From Bradyrhizobium sp. S69 (GTDB lineage Bacteria > Pseudomonadota > Alphaproteobacteria > Rhizobiales > Xanthobacteraceae): DNA of 48,527 nucleotides. The position numbers and the translations under genes were made by a program. Below are positions 31,673-39,865 of this stretch, piece after piece. The first letter of the stretch is position 1, and every line of letters begins with the position of its first letter. A model generated the notes under the pieces. The model saw nothing but the letters and a program-made list of their open reading frames with translations. It did no database searches and had not been told where the DNA came from. The stretch spans positions 1 through 48,527 of the forward strand of contig NZ_LMUK01000021.1 in the NCBI RefSeq assembly GCF_009766005.1, read 5' to 3'.

Positions 31673-33292
31673 TCAATGCGCGCCGGCCCCACCACTTCCC
31701 TTCACCTTGCGGGTCAGCGTGACCGCCAGCGCGGCGAGCACCAGCACCGCGGCCAGTACCGCGAAGGTGTCGCTGAAACCCATCACCAGCGCCTGATGCT
31801 TGACGGCATTGCCGAGCGCGACGATGGCTTGCTGATGCGCTGCCGCCGGATCGGAGACGCCGCGCGCCATGAAGTAATCGGTCATCTGCGCGATGCGGTC
31901 GCGTACTTCCTCGCGGCCGGGCGTGACCGACTGGCCGATGATGTTGGAGTGGAATTGCTCGCGCTTGGTGATCACGGTGGCAAGCACCGCGGTGCCGATC
32001 GCGCCGCCGAGGTTGCGGAACATGTTGCTGATGCCGGAGGCCGCGGCCGCGTCCTGCGGCGCGATGTCGCCTGTCGTCACCGAGGTCAGCGGCGTCAGCA
32101 CCATGGCCTGGCCGATGGCGCGCACGATGTTCGGGATCCAGAGCTGGTCGCCGGCATAATCCGGCGACATCGCCGTGTTCATGAAGCAGCTATAGCCAAA
32201 GATCATCAGTCCGACGAAGGCGATATAGCGGGTGTCGAAGCGTCGCATCAATTGCGGCACCAGCGGAATCAAAATGAGCTGCGGCAGTCCGGTCCAGGCC
32301 ATCACCGAACCGATCTGTTCGGAATTGTAGCCCTGCGCCTGGCCGAGATAGGCCGGCAGGATATAGACCGAACCGAACAGCGCAAATCCCAGCATCGTCA
32401 TCGCGATGGTGCCGAAGCCGAAATTGCGTCCCTTCAGCAGCCGCAGCCGGATCAACGGCTTTTCGGTGGTGAGCTCGATCCAGAGGAACAGCGACAGGCT
32501 GACCACCGCGATGGCGGCCAGGCGCTGGATGAAGGGCGAGGAGAACCAGTCGTCCTTGTTGCCTTCCTCGAGCACGGTCTGCAGCGCCGACAATCCGATC
32601 GCCATGGTCGCGATGCCGGGCCAGTCACCTTCCCTCAACAGGCCAAGCTGCATCGGCTTGCGCTCCAGCGTGAAGTACAGCGCGCTGACCATCGCGATGG
32701 TCGGGATCACGTTGACGAAGAAGATGGTGCGCCAGCCGTAATTCTCGGTGAGATAGCCGCCGATGGTCGGCCCGATCGCGGGCGCGAAGGTCACCGACAG
32801 CGCGAAGATCGCAAGCCCGACCGGCTGCTGCGGCTTCGGCAGTTTCGTCAGCACCAGCGTGAATGCCATCGGGATCAGCACGCCGCCGGCAAAGCCTTGC
32901 AGGCCGCGCATCGCGATCATCGACGGCAAATCATGGGTGAAGGCGCAGGCGACCGAGAATGCCGCGAACAGCGCCGCGCTCGCCAGCATATAGCGGCGGA
33001 ACGAGAACACGCGGCTGAGATAATCGGTCAGCGGGATCACGATGATCTCGCCGATCAGATAGGAGGTCGAAATCCAGGATCCGTTGTCGACGCCGGTACC
33101 GATGCCGCCCTCGATGTTGAGCAGCGAGGCGTTGGTGATCTGGATATTGAGGATCGCCATGAACGACCCGATCATGGCCGCGAGCACCGCGATCCATACC
33201 GTGACGCTGGCGCGGTTGGGATCGACCGCCTCAGATCTGGTCGAAGAGGTCGGAAGCGCTGCGATCGAGGCTGACGGGGTGCGATTGGACAT
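31673..33292 (-). CDS. DHA2-family MFS efflux transporter (EmrB type)
   Basis: 539 residues with about 14 membrane segments, as in EmrB/QacA-type drug:proton antiporters. Visible family marks include an N-terminal AVLAAMIGSFMAILNIQITNASL, SWISTSYLIGEIIVIPLTDYLSRVFSFRR (motif A region), MRGLQGFAGGVLIPMAF, and FAPAIGPTIGGYL (motif C, antiporter). The ATG at 33292 has GGAG 6 bases upstream. Its start lies inside the 3' end of the HlyD-type gene, with a 62-base overlap. It would pump toxic hydrophobic compounds across the inner membrane together with that periplasmic adaptor, under the divergent TetR gene. No outer-membrane factor is encoded nearby. Confidence 0.94.
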   Translation of the reverse strand: MSNRTPSASIAALPTSSTRSEAVDPNRASVTVWIAVLAAMIGSFMAILNIQITNASLLNIEGGIGTGVDNGSWISTSYLIGEIIVIPLTDYLSRVFSFRRYMLASAALFAAFSVACAFTHDLPSMIAMRGLQGFAGGVLIPMAFTLVLTKLPKPQQPVGLAIFALSVTFAPAIGPTIGGYLTENYGWRTIFFVNVIPTIAMVSALYFTLERKPMQLGLLREGDWPGIATMAIGLSALQTVLEEGNKDDWFSSPFIQRLAAIAVVSLSLFLWIELTTEKPLIRLRLLKGRNFGFGTIAMTMLGFALFGSVYILPAYLGQAQGYNSEQIGSVMAWTGLPQLILIPLVPQLMRRFDTRYIAFVGLMIFGYSCFMNTAMSPDYAGDQLWIPNIVRAIGQAMVLTPLTSVTTGDIAPQDAAAASGISNMFRNLGGAIGTAVLATVITKREQFHSNIIGQSVTPGREEVRDRIAQMTDYFMARGVSDPAAAHQQAIVALGNAVKHQALVMGFSDTFAVLAAVLVLAALAVTLTRKVKGSGGAGAH

Positions 33293-34517
33293 GGCACGCT
33301 CCATTGAAGGACGTAGTGGCGGAAACATGGTTCGACGTGCCGCGGGCTTCAGACGTGCCGCGGGCTTGGCGGGTCGGCGCCGGGTCGCGCGTTTCGATGG
33401 TCGGGATCACCGACATGCCCGGCCGCAGCGCGATCGGCGCGTTGCTGCCGTCGTCGAGCGCGATCTTGACCGGGATGCGTTGCACCACCTTGGTGAAGTT
33501 GCCGGTGGCATTGTCCGGGGGCAGCAATGCGAATTCCTGGCCGCTGGCGGGCGCGATGCTGTCGACATGGCCGCGCACGAGCTGGCCCGGGAACATGTCG
33601 ACGGCGATCTCGACGGCCTGGCCCTCGTGGACGTCGGTGAGCTGGGTCTCCTTGTAATTGGCGATCACATAGGCGCCGCGCGCCGGCACCACCGACATCA
33701 ATTGCGTGCCAGCCTGCACGTACTGGCCAATGCGCAGCGTGCGGTTGCCGATCACGCCGTCAATCGGGACGGTGATGGTAGTGTAGCTCAGATTGAGTTC
33801 GGCCTGGCCTTGCAAGGCTTGAGCGCGGGCCAGTGTCGCTTCGGCCTGAACGGTCTCGGCCTTCAGCAGGTCGACCTGCTTGGTGGCGGAGGTGAGATTG
33901 GCGGTGTCGCGCGCCCGGGCGGCCTCGGCGCCGGCGATCTTGGATTGCGACAGTTGCGCGTTCTGCACGCTTCCGTAGCCGGAGGTGGCGAGCGCCGAAT
34001 AGCGCTTGTTGTCCTGGGCGGCGAAGGTGACATTGGCGTCGTCGACGTCGATGGTCGCTTGGGCGGCGTTGATCACCGCCTGCTGCACTTCAAGCTGCGC
34101 CTGCTTGCTCGCGATCGCAGCCTTCGCCGCGGAGACATCGGCCTTGGCCTGGTCGAGCGCGACCTTGAAGTCGCGGTCGTCGATCCGGGCCAGGGTTTGC
34201 CCGGCTCGGACCCGCTCATTGTCGCCGACCAGCACCTGGTGCAGGTACCCCGAGACCTTGGGGGCGATGGTGGTGTTGTCAGCCTTTACATAGGCGTCGT
34301 CGGTCGACACTTGATACTGGCCGACGGTCCAGTAATCCCAGCCATACCAGGCCGCGCCAAGCAGCGCGACCAGCGCCGCGCCGGTGAACAAGGCTTTGCG
34401 AACGTTGAATTTTTTTGCCGGGACCTGGGCAATTGGTTTGTCTTGCAGCAGGTCCCCGACCGCCGCGCCGGCGGGGACCGCGCGTTCGATTTCGAAGGTG
34501 GTGGAATGCTGGGTCAT
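33231..34517 (-). CDS. HlyD-family membrane fusion protein (EmrA type)
   Basis: 428 residues from the ATG at 34517 (AGGAG upstream). A short cytoplasmic N terminus, one membrane segment (ALFTGAALVALLGAAWYGWDYW), then the lipoyl half-motif VSTDDAYVKADNTTIAPKVSGYL, a long Ala/Gln-rich coiled coil (ADVSAAKAAIASKQAQLEVQQAV...), and the second lipoyl half ITVPIDGVIGNRTLRIGQYVQAG. This is the EmrA adaptor that links the MFS pump to an outer-membrane channel. The C terminus has an unusual 45-residue extension carrying a duplicated ARGTS unit and overlapping the pump gene by 62 bases. It is transcribed from a TetR-type regulated promoter shared with the divergent regulator. Confidence 0.93.
   Translation of the reverse strand: MTQHSTTFEIERAVPAGAAVGDLLQDKPIAQVPAKKFNVRKALFTGAALVALLGAAWYGWDYWTVGQYQVSTDDAYVKADNTTIAPKVSGYLHQVLVGDNERVRAGQTLARIDDRDFKVALDQAKADVSAAKAAIASKQAQLEVQQAVINAAQATIDVDDANVTFAAQDNKRYSALATSGYGSVQNAQLSQSKIAGAEAARARDTANLTSATKQVDLLKAETVQAEATLARAQALQGQAELNLSYTTITVPIDGVIGNRTLRIGQYVQAGTQLMSVVPARGAYVIANYKETQLTDVHEGQAVEIAVDMFPGQLVRGHVDSIAPASGQEFALLPPDNATGNFTKVVQRIPVKIALDDGSNAPIALRPGMSVIPTIETRDPAPTRQARGTSEARGTSNHVSATTSFNGACHVQSHPVSLDRSASDLFDQI
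33334..33367. repeat. 18-base tandem duplication in the EmrA-type gene
   Basis: GACGTGCCGCGGGCTT at 33334-33349 recurs at 33352-33367, exactly 18 bases on, so the reading frame is kept and six codons are duplicated in the C-terminal extension of the adaptor protein. Confidence 0.8.
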
Positions 34518-34560
34518 AACGATGCGCTCCTGTCCGTGCTCGGGACGCCAATTAGGAAAC

Positions 34561-34600
34561 TTGATATTTTCCAAAATAGTCCCCATACTGGGACTGTCAA
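34561..34600. promoter_or_regulatory. divergent promoter with palindromic operator
   Basis: On the minus strand TTGACA (34595-34600), 16 bases, TATTTT (34573-34578) points at the EmrA-type gene. The spacer and edges hold the inverted repeat AGTCCC (34578-34583) / GGGACT (34590-34595). On the plus strand TTGATA (34561-34566), 17 bases, CATACT could serve the TetR gene. The operator would cover both. Confidence 0.6.
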
Positions 34601-34626
34601 TAGAATGACAGGCATCATTTAAAAGC

Positions 34627-35274
34627 ATGGCTCGGAGCGACACCCAGGATCGCGCCCGCGGGCGGCCGCAACTACGGCCGGACGCCGAGACGCGCCAGAT
34701 CATCTATGAGGCCTCGCGGCATGAATTCGCCGCCAACGGCTATGCCGCGACCAGCATGGAGGCGGTGGCGCGGTTGGCCGGTGTCTCCACCAAGACGCTG
34801 TATCGCCTGATCCCCAACAAGGCGTCGTTGTTCGAGGGCATGGTGTCAGACCGGCTCGATCGCTTTCTGTCCGAGTTCAATCTGCAAGCCGCCGATCACA
34901 CCGACATTGCCGAAGCGCTGCATGCGTCACTGATGAGTGTTGCGGATCTGATGCTGGATCAGGATGTCGTCGCCCTACAGCGGATGATCCTGCAGGAGAC
35001 CGGAAAATTCTCCGACCTTGCGGGCACGTTCTACAAGAACGGCATCCGGCGCACTGGCGCGGCGCTGGCCGACTGGCTGCGCGCGCAGCAGGCGCGCGGG
35101 CTGATCGTGCTCGACGATGCCGATGAGGCCGCGGGCATGTTGATCGGCATGCTGTCCTCGGCGCCGCAGCGCGCCGCGATCTTCGGCGGCGTCCCGATGC
35201 CGTCGCGTCCGGCAATCGAGGCGCGGGTTCGCGCCTGCGTAAAGCTGTTCCTGCGGGGATGCCAGCCGGCGTGA
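34627..35274 (+). CDS. TetR/AcrR family regulator of the efflux pump
   Basis: 215 residues. Helix-turn-helix around residues 25-70: IIYEASRHEFAANGYAATSMEAVARLAGVSTKTLYRLIPNKASLFEGMV. The helical C-terminal domain ends in ARVRACVKLFLRG. It is divergent from the EmrA/EmrB-type pair, with a palindrome overlapping both promoters, the standard layout for a local efflux repressor released by the pump's substrates. Its stop lies 4 bases from the stop of the convergent GlxA-type gene. Confidence 0.94.
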   Translation: MARSDTQDRARGRPQLRPDAETRQIIYEASRHEFAANGYAATSMEAVARLAGVSTKTLYRLIPNKASLFEGMVSDRLDRFLSEFNLQAADHTDIAEALHASLMSVADLMLDQDVVALQRMILQETGKFSDLAGTFYKNGIRRTGAALADWLRAQQARGLIVLDDADEAAGMLIGMLSSAPQRAAIFGGVPMPSRPAIEARVRACVKLFLRGCQPA

Positions 35275-35278
35275 ACGA

Positions 35279-36217
35279 CTACGCCGCCGCCTTGGAATTG
35301 CGACGGATCGCCTGCGGCGGCTGTCCGAGCACGCGCAGGAAGGCGCGCCGCATCCGCTCGCGGTCGGCAAAGCCGGTTTCCTGCGCAATCGCATCCATCG
35401 AATGGCGGCCGTCTTCCATCATCAGTCGCGCGGCTTCGACGCGCAGCCGCTCGACCGCCTTAGCTGGCGATTGCCGGGTCTCGGCGTGAAACGCACGGCT
35501 GAATTGACGCGGGCTCAGCCGCGCCACGTCGGCCAGCTCCTCCACCGACAGCGTGTTGCGCAGGTTTCGCTTGGCGTGGTGCAGCGCGTTCTGAATCCGG
35601 TCCGATTTCGGCTCAAGCTCGAGCATGGTCGAGAATTGCGATTGGCCGCCGGCGCGGCGATGGTAGACCACGAGCTTGCGAGCCACCGCGCGGGCGGTCT
35701 CGCGGCCATGGTCGTTTTCAACCATCGCCAGCGCGAGATCGATGCCGGCCGTCATTCCCGCCGAGGTCCAGACAGTGCCGTCGATGATGTAGATGCGGTC
35801 TTCCTCGACCTTGACGCCGGGATAGCGCGCTTGCAGATCGCGCGCGAAGAACCAATGCGTGGTGACGTTGCGTCCATCGAGGATGCCGGCTTCGGCCAGA
35901 ACAAACGCCCCCGTGCAGGGTGCTGCGAGCCTGCGCGATGTCTTGAGCGACCGCCGCACGAAAGCGAGCAGGCCCGGCGTCATCGGTTCGATCTCGGTTC
36001 CGGCGCCGATCATCACGGTGTCGAAGCGTCGATCGCTGAACGCTTCGGTCTGGACGGCAAAGCCGGCCGAGGTCGGCACCAGTCCGCCGCTTTCCGACAG
36101 CAAGGTCATCGCGTAGGCCGGCTTTTCCAGCACCAGGTTCGCCACCTCGAACGCAGTGATCGCCGACAGCCCCATCACCTGGAAACCGGGGAAAACGACA
36201 AATCCAATTTCCTGCAT
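35279..36217 (-). CDS. GlxA-type regulator (DJ-1/PfpI domain plus AraC helix-turn-helix)
   Basis: 312 residues. Residues 1-180 are a DJ-1/PfpI-like amidotransferase-fold sensor (IGFVVFPGFQVMGLSAITAFEVANL, and LAAPCTGAFVLAEAGILDGRNVTTHW with a nucleophile-elbow cysteine). Residues 215-310 are two AraC helix-turn-helix motifs (LSVEELADVARLSPRQFSRAFHAET, DAIAQETGFADRERMRRAFLRVLGQPPQ). The ATG at 36217 has GAGGAG 5 bases upstream. It diverges from the SDR gene at 36345 across about 130 bases, which it probably regulates. The inducer is unknown. Confidence 0.94.
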   Translation of the reverse strand: MQEIGFVVFPGFQVMGLSAITAFEVANLVLEKPAYAMTLLSESGGLVPTSAGFAVQTEAFSDRRFDTVMIGAGTEIEPMTPGLLAFVRRSLKTSRRLAAPCTGAFVLAEAGILDGRNVTTHWFFARDLQARYPGVKVEEDRIYIIDGTVWTSAGMTAGIDLALAMVENDHGRETARAVARKLVVYHRRAGGQSQFSTMLELEPKSDRIQNALHHAKRNLRNTLSVEELADVARLSPRQFSRAFHAETRQSPAKAVERLRVEAARLMMEDGRHSMDAIAQETGFADRERMRRAFLRVLGQPPQAIRRNSKAAA

Positions 36218-36344
36218 GCGCGCTCCTCGGTATCCGCGAATGTCCTAGAAAGATGTTTATATGACATTTGAGACGCGGAGGGAAGGGTCTATCTCCATGA
36301 CATCGCTGGCGCCGGTCCAGGCGGCAGCATCCAGGAGACCGAAA

Positions 36345-37151
36345 ATGACCACTTCAGCAAAAGGCACCGCCCTCATCACCGGAGCTTCCTCAGGCATCGG
36401 CGCCATCTATGCCGACCGGTTGGCACGCCAGGATTTTGACCTCATCCTCGTCGCCCGCAATCGCGATCGCCTCAACGCGCACGCCAAGCGCCTGTCCGAG
36501 GAGACCGGCCGTTCGGTCGAAACCATCGCGGCGGATCTGACCGACAGCGCCGACCTCGCCCGGGTCGAATCACGGCTTCGCAGCGACACCGGCATCACCA
36601 CGCTGGTCAACAATGCCGGCGTCGGCGCGACCGCGCCGCTGCTCGGATCCGACATCGACAAAATGGCGGAGATGATCTCGATCAACGTCAGCGCGCTGAC
36701 CCGTCTGACCTATGCCGCGGTGCCCGGCTTCATCGCGCGCGGTGGCGGAGCGATCATCAACATCGCATCGATTGTCGCGGTCGGGCCGGAAATCCTCAAC
36801 GGCGTTTATGGTGGCAGCAAAGCGTTCGTGCTCGCCTTCAGCCAGTCGCTGCGTCATGAACTCAAGGACAAGAACGTCAAGATTCAGGTGGTGCTGCCCG
36901 GCGCCACCGCGACCGATTTCTGGGAACTGGCGGGCACGCCGGTAAAACATCTTCCGACCGCGATCGTGATGCGGGCCGACGACATGGTTGACGCAGCGTT
37001 GGCCGGCTTTGAGCAAGGCGAGTTCGTGACCATTCCGTCGTTGCCGGATGCGGCCGATTGGGAAGCCTACGAGGCCGCGCGGCAAAAACTGTTGCCTAAC
37101 CTGTCGCGCAGCGCTCCGGCCGCACGCTACAAACCCAATGTCGCGGCCTGA
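36345..37151 (+). CDS. short-chain dehydrogenase/reductase (SDR)
   Basis: 268 residues, classical SDR: cofactor motif TGASSGIG (residues 12-19), VARNRDRL that favours NADP(H), NNAGVG, catalytic Ser in NIASIVA and YGGSK (Tyr-x-x-x-Lys). The ATG at 36345 has AGGAG 7 bases upstream; an open frame back to 36261 has no such site. This branch of cytoplasmic oxidoreductases acts on varied carbonyls or alcohols, so the substrate is open. It is divergent from the GlxA-type regulator and followed by a long palindrome. Confidence 0.93.
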   Translation: MTTSAKGTALITGASSGIGAIYADRLARQDFDLILVARNRDRLNAHAKRLSEETGRSVETIAADLTDSADLARVESRLRSDTGITTLVNNAGVGATAPLLGSDIDKMAEMISINVSALTRLTYAAVPGFIARGGGAIINIASIVAVGPEILNGVYGGSKAFVLAFSQSLRHELKDKNVKIQVVLPGATATDFWELAGTPVKHLPTAIVMRADDMVDAALAGFEQGEFVTIPSLPDAADWEAYEAARQKLLPNLSRSAPAARYKPNVAA

Positions 37152-37174
37152 GGATTTCGATGCTTACGCGGCTT

Positions 37175-37227
37175 CCGCCGTCAACGAAACCGCCGTCAAC
37201 CGCATGCCATGGCAAGCGGTTGACGGC
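37175..37227. repeat. long palindrome with an added direct repeat
   Basis: A 36-base dyad at 37192-37227 has 18-base arms (left GCCGTCAACCGCATGCCA) complementary at 17 of 18 positions with no loop. CCGCCGTCAAC at the left (37190-37200) is preceded by a direct copy 15 bases upstream (37175-37185). It stands 24 bases past the SDR stop. No T-tract follows, so it may be a protein-binding site rather than a terminator. Confidence 0.7.
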
Positions 37228-37336
37228 TATCTCGCGTTTATAACAACCGCGGTCCAGCCATATCGATTTCCTATGCCGCAATCCGCATTTTCAGTTCCGG
37301 CTGTCCTGGATCGCCAGGAAACGGCGGAGGTTGAAC

Positions 37337-37567
37337 ATGCACCATACGACAGAGGCGCAGGCACGTGCGCCGGTCCGCAAGACGATGCACCACGCGGTGG
37401 AACGGCTGCTGATGTTTTTGTGGGGCGGATCGTCGAAGCAATATTTTCCGGAAGCGCATTATATGCGCGGCCCGGGGCCGAAATGGCGGGAAAAACATGG
37501 CGGGCTACAGGAAGATTCCAGCCTCGTGAAGATTCTCAACGCGACGAACGAAAAGTGGAACGGCTGA
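37337..37567 (+). CDS. small hypothetical protein
   Basis: 76 residues, starting with ATG at 37337 placed 6 bases after a strong GGAGG (37326-37330), which is the main reason to believe it. The protein is basic and His-rich at the start (MHHTTEAQARAPVRKTMHHAVERLLMFLWGG), with a Pro/Gly/Lys/Trp-containing second half. There is no signal peptide and no family that I recognise. It lies between the SDR and the MFS operon with its own apparent translation signal. Function unknown. Confidence 0.5.
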   Translation: MHHTTEAQARAPVRKTMHHAVERLLMFLWGGSSKQYFPEAHYMRGPGPKWREKHGGLQEDSSLVKILNATNEKWNG

Positions 37568-37619
37568 GCGTGCGAACGGCCGGCATGCTAAATCAAGCAC
37601 CGCAATTACACAAATATGC

Positions 37620-37659
37620 TATGTAATATCAGTATCTTATGTAATTTTGCATGCAAAAT
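37620..37659. promoter_or_regulatory. operator-like elements upstream of the MFS operon
   Basis: A perfect 16-base palindrome ATTTTGCATGCAAAAT (37644-37659) sits 67 bases before the MFS start. Two direct copies of TATGTAAT lie at 37620-37627 and 37638-37645, 18 bases apart. The stretch is AT-rich against a GC-rich background. The GntR regulator encoded in the operon (39862) is a plausible binder. Confidence 0.55.
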
Positions 37660-37726
37660 ACAAAAAATTATTGCTGCTTCTTTCCAAATGCCCCAGACTT
37701 GGCGTCGCCGGCAATTGGAGAGAGCC

Positions 37727-39031
37727 ATGAGCGATACCGTCTCAGCCATCGCAGCGACCGACACCGCCAAGCCGACCAGTGTGCGTTGGAAGATTTTTCT
37801 TCTGATGCTGTTCCTGGTCTCGATCAACTATGTCGACCGCGCCTCGCTATCGGTCGCGATGCCGCTGATCTCCAAGGAGTTCGATGTCGATCCGGCGATG
37901 CAGGGATTGATCCTTAGCTCGTTCTTCTGGACTTACGCGTTGATGCAGGTGCCGGGCGGCATGCTGGCCGACCGTTTCAAGCCGCGGGTCGTGATCGCGT
38001 CGGCGACGATTTTCTGGGGCGCCTTCCAGGCGATCGCGGCCGTGGCCACCAGCTGGCCCGTCCTGCTGCTGACGCGGCTTGGCCTGGGCGCGTCTGAAGC
38101 GCCGATCTATCCCGCCGGCGGCAAGCTCAACGGCATCTGGATGACGCAGACCGAACGCGGCCGTGGCGCGACGCTGCTCGACGGCGGTGCGCCGCTCGGC
38201 GCGGCCCTGGGATCGATCATCATCGCGTGGTTGATCGCCGCCTTCAATTCGTGGCGCATGGCTTTTGTCATCGCCGGTGTCGGAACCATGCTGTGCGGGT
38301 TGCTCGCCTGGTATTACATCCGCAATTCTCCGCGACAGCATCCGTCGATCAACGAGGCCGAGGCACGCTACATCGAGCAGGCGCATGCGCTGGAAGACGC
38401 AGGCATGCCCGCATCAAGCGGCGCCAGCTGGACGGCTTATTTCCGCTTTCGTTCGGTGTGGTGCATGTGCCTGGGCTGGATGTTCTTCAACACCGCCTTC
38501 TACGGCCTGCTGACCTGGATGCCGACCTATCTGTTCAAGGTCCACAACTTCGACATCAAGACGCTCGGCGGCGCTTCCTTCATCATCTTCTTCTCGGGCT
38601 TCGTCGGCGAACTGGTCGGCGGCTGGGTCGGCGACTACTGGCGCAGCCATGGCGGCGGACCCAATCTGGTGTTCCGCACGCTGTTCGGCATAGCCGCGAT
38701 CATGGCGACGGTGTCGATCTTCTCGGTGGCCTATGTGACCGACCCCGTCGCCGTCGTGGTGCTGCTGTCCGCCACGCTGTTCTTCCTGCGCTGGTGCGGG
38801 ATGTATTGGGCGATACCTGCAGCGCTCGCGGGCCGCGAAAAAGCCGGCTTCCTCGGCGGCTGCATGAATCTCGGCGGCAACATCGCGGGCGTGCTGACGC
38901 CGTTGATCGTCGGCTTCATCGTCCAGGCTACCGGATCTTACTTCCTGGCGTTGATGTTCTTTGCCGGCGCCGGCGTGGCGCTGCTGATCTGTTCGAGCTT
39001 GATCGATTACAGTCGCAAACTGCCGGTCTGA
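37727..39031 (+). CDS. MFS transporter (anion:cation symporter type)
   Basis: 434 residues with 12 predicted membrane segments. The N-terminal SINYVDRASLSVAMPLISKEF and the GGMLADRFKPR loop (motif A) and LGASEAPIYPAGGKLNGIWM are typical of the ACS family that imports organic acids such as galactonate, phthalate or tartrate with protons. The ATG at 37727 has GGAGAGAG upstream. It is the first gene of a catabolic cluster (racemase/decarboxylase-type proteins, cyclic amidohydrolase, alpha/beta hydrolase), and so probably brings in the substrate. A strong hairpin follows it. An operator-like palindrome precedes it. Confidence 0.94.
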   Translation: MSDTVSAIAATDTAKPTSVRWKIFLLMLFLVSINYVDRASLSVAMPLISKEFDVDPAMQGLILSSFFWTYALMQVPGGMLADRFKPRVVIASATIFWGAFQAIAAVATSWPVLLLTRLGLGASEAPIYPAGGKLNGIWMTQTERGRGATLLDGGAPLGAALGSIIIAWLIAAFNSWRMAFVIAGVGTMLCGLLAWYYIRNSPRQHPSINEAEARYIEQAHALEDAGMPASSGASWTAYFRFRSVWCMCLGWMFFNTAFYGLLTWMPTYLFKVHNFDIKTLGGASFIIFFSGFVGELVGGWVGDYWRSHGGGPNLVFRTLFGIAAIMATVSIFSVAYVTDPVAVVVLLSATLFFLRWCGMYWAIPAALAGREKAGFLGGCMNLGGNIAGVLTPLIVGFIVQATGSYFLALMFFAGAGVALLICSSLIDYSRKLPV

Positions 39032-39040
39032 TACGACACA

Positions 39041-39071
39041 GGATGGACGCGGCGATGCGTCGCGTCCATCC
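39041..39071. terminator. strong hairpin between MFS and the next gene
   Basis: A 14-base-pair stem (GGATGGACGCGGCG with CGTCGCGTCCATCC, one G-U) and a 3-base loop, 10 bases past the MFS stop and 24 bases before the next ATG. It lacks a T-tract (CTGCTTCTC follows), so it may attenuate or stabilise the transcript. Confidence 0.5.
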
Positions 39072-39094
39072 CTGCTTCTCTTATGAGGCTCCAA

Positions 39095-39865
39095 ATGACG
39101 ACACGACAAGTCCGGCTCGGCATGCTGACCCCTTCATCCAACACCGCGCTGGAGCCGATCACCAACGCGATGCTGGCCGGCATTGCGGATGTCTCGGTAC
39201 ATTTCTCCCGCTTCAAGGTGACCGAAATCGCGCTGTCCGAGGCAGCACTGGCGCAATTCGACGACAGCGAGATCTTGCGCGCAGCGGAGCTTCTGGCGCA
39301 CGCCAAAGTCGATGTCATCGCCTGGAACGGCACGTCGGCGAGCTGGCTCGGTTTCGATCGCGACGAACGTTTGTGCGAACGGATCACGGCGGCAACCGGC
39401 ATCAAGGCGCGAACCACCGTGCTCGCTTATCGCGATCTGTTCCAGCGCACCGGGAGCAAACGGATCGGGCTGGTGACGCCCTATCGCAAGGACGTCCAGG
39501 AAAAGATCATCGCCGTCTGGGGCTCCGAGGGATTGCACTGTGTCGTGGAGCGGCATCTGTCGCTGCAGGACAATTTTTCGTTCGCCGAAGTGCCCGAGGC
39601 CGAAGTCGCGCGCCTGATCGAAGAAGTCGTGCGCGAAGGCTGCGACGCCGTGGCGGTGCTCTGCACCAATATGCGTGGCGCCGGCCCGGCCGAGGTGCTC
39701 GAAGCGAGACTCGGCGTACCCGTCTTCGATTCGATTGCGGTGACGCTATGGGCGTGCTTGATCGCGACCGGAATAGATCCGGCGCGTATCGAGGGCTGGG
39801 GCGGGCTGTTCACTGATTCGGTTCTTGCAAGCGCGGGCGGGGATACCCAGAGGTCTTCTTCATGA
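39095..39865 (+). CDS. maleate isomerase / arylmalonate decarboxylase family protein
   Basis: 256 residues. Typical of the COG3473 branch: RLGMLTPSSNTALEPITNAML at the start, VIAWNGTSASWLGFDRD, RIGLVTPYRKDVQEKI, and EGCDAVAVLCTNMRG near residue 190. Maleate cis-trans isomerases use two cysteines; here the first position is Gly79 (WNGTS instead of xGCTS) while Cys190 remains. Arylmalonate decarboxylase has the same Gly/Cys arrangement, so decarboxylation of a malonate-type acid or a one-Cys isomerisation is more likely than two-base racemisation. The ATG at 39095 has GAGG upstream. Its stop overlaps the start of the GntR gene by 4 bases. Confidence 0.88.
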   Translation: MTTRQVRLGMLTPSSNTALEPITNAMLAGIADVSVHFSRFKVTEIALSEAALAQFDDSEILRAAELLAHAKVDVIAWNGTSASWLGFDRDERLCERITAATGIKARTTVLAYRDLFQRTGSKRIGLVTPYRKDVQEKIIAVWGSEGLHCVVERHLSLQDNFSFAEVPEAEVARLIEEVVREGCDAVAVLCTNMRGAGPAEVLEARLGVPVFDSIAVTLWACLIATGIDPARIEGWGGLFTDSVLASAGGDTQRSSS

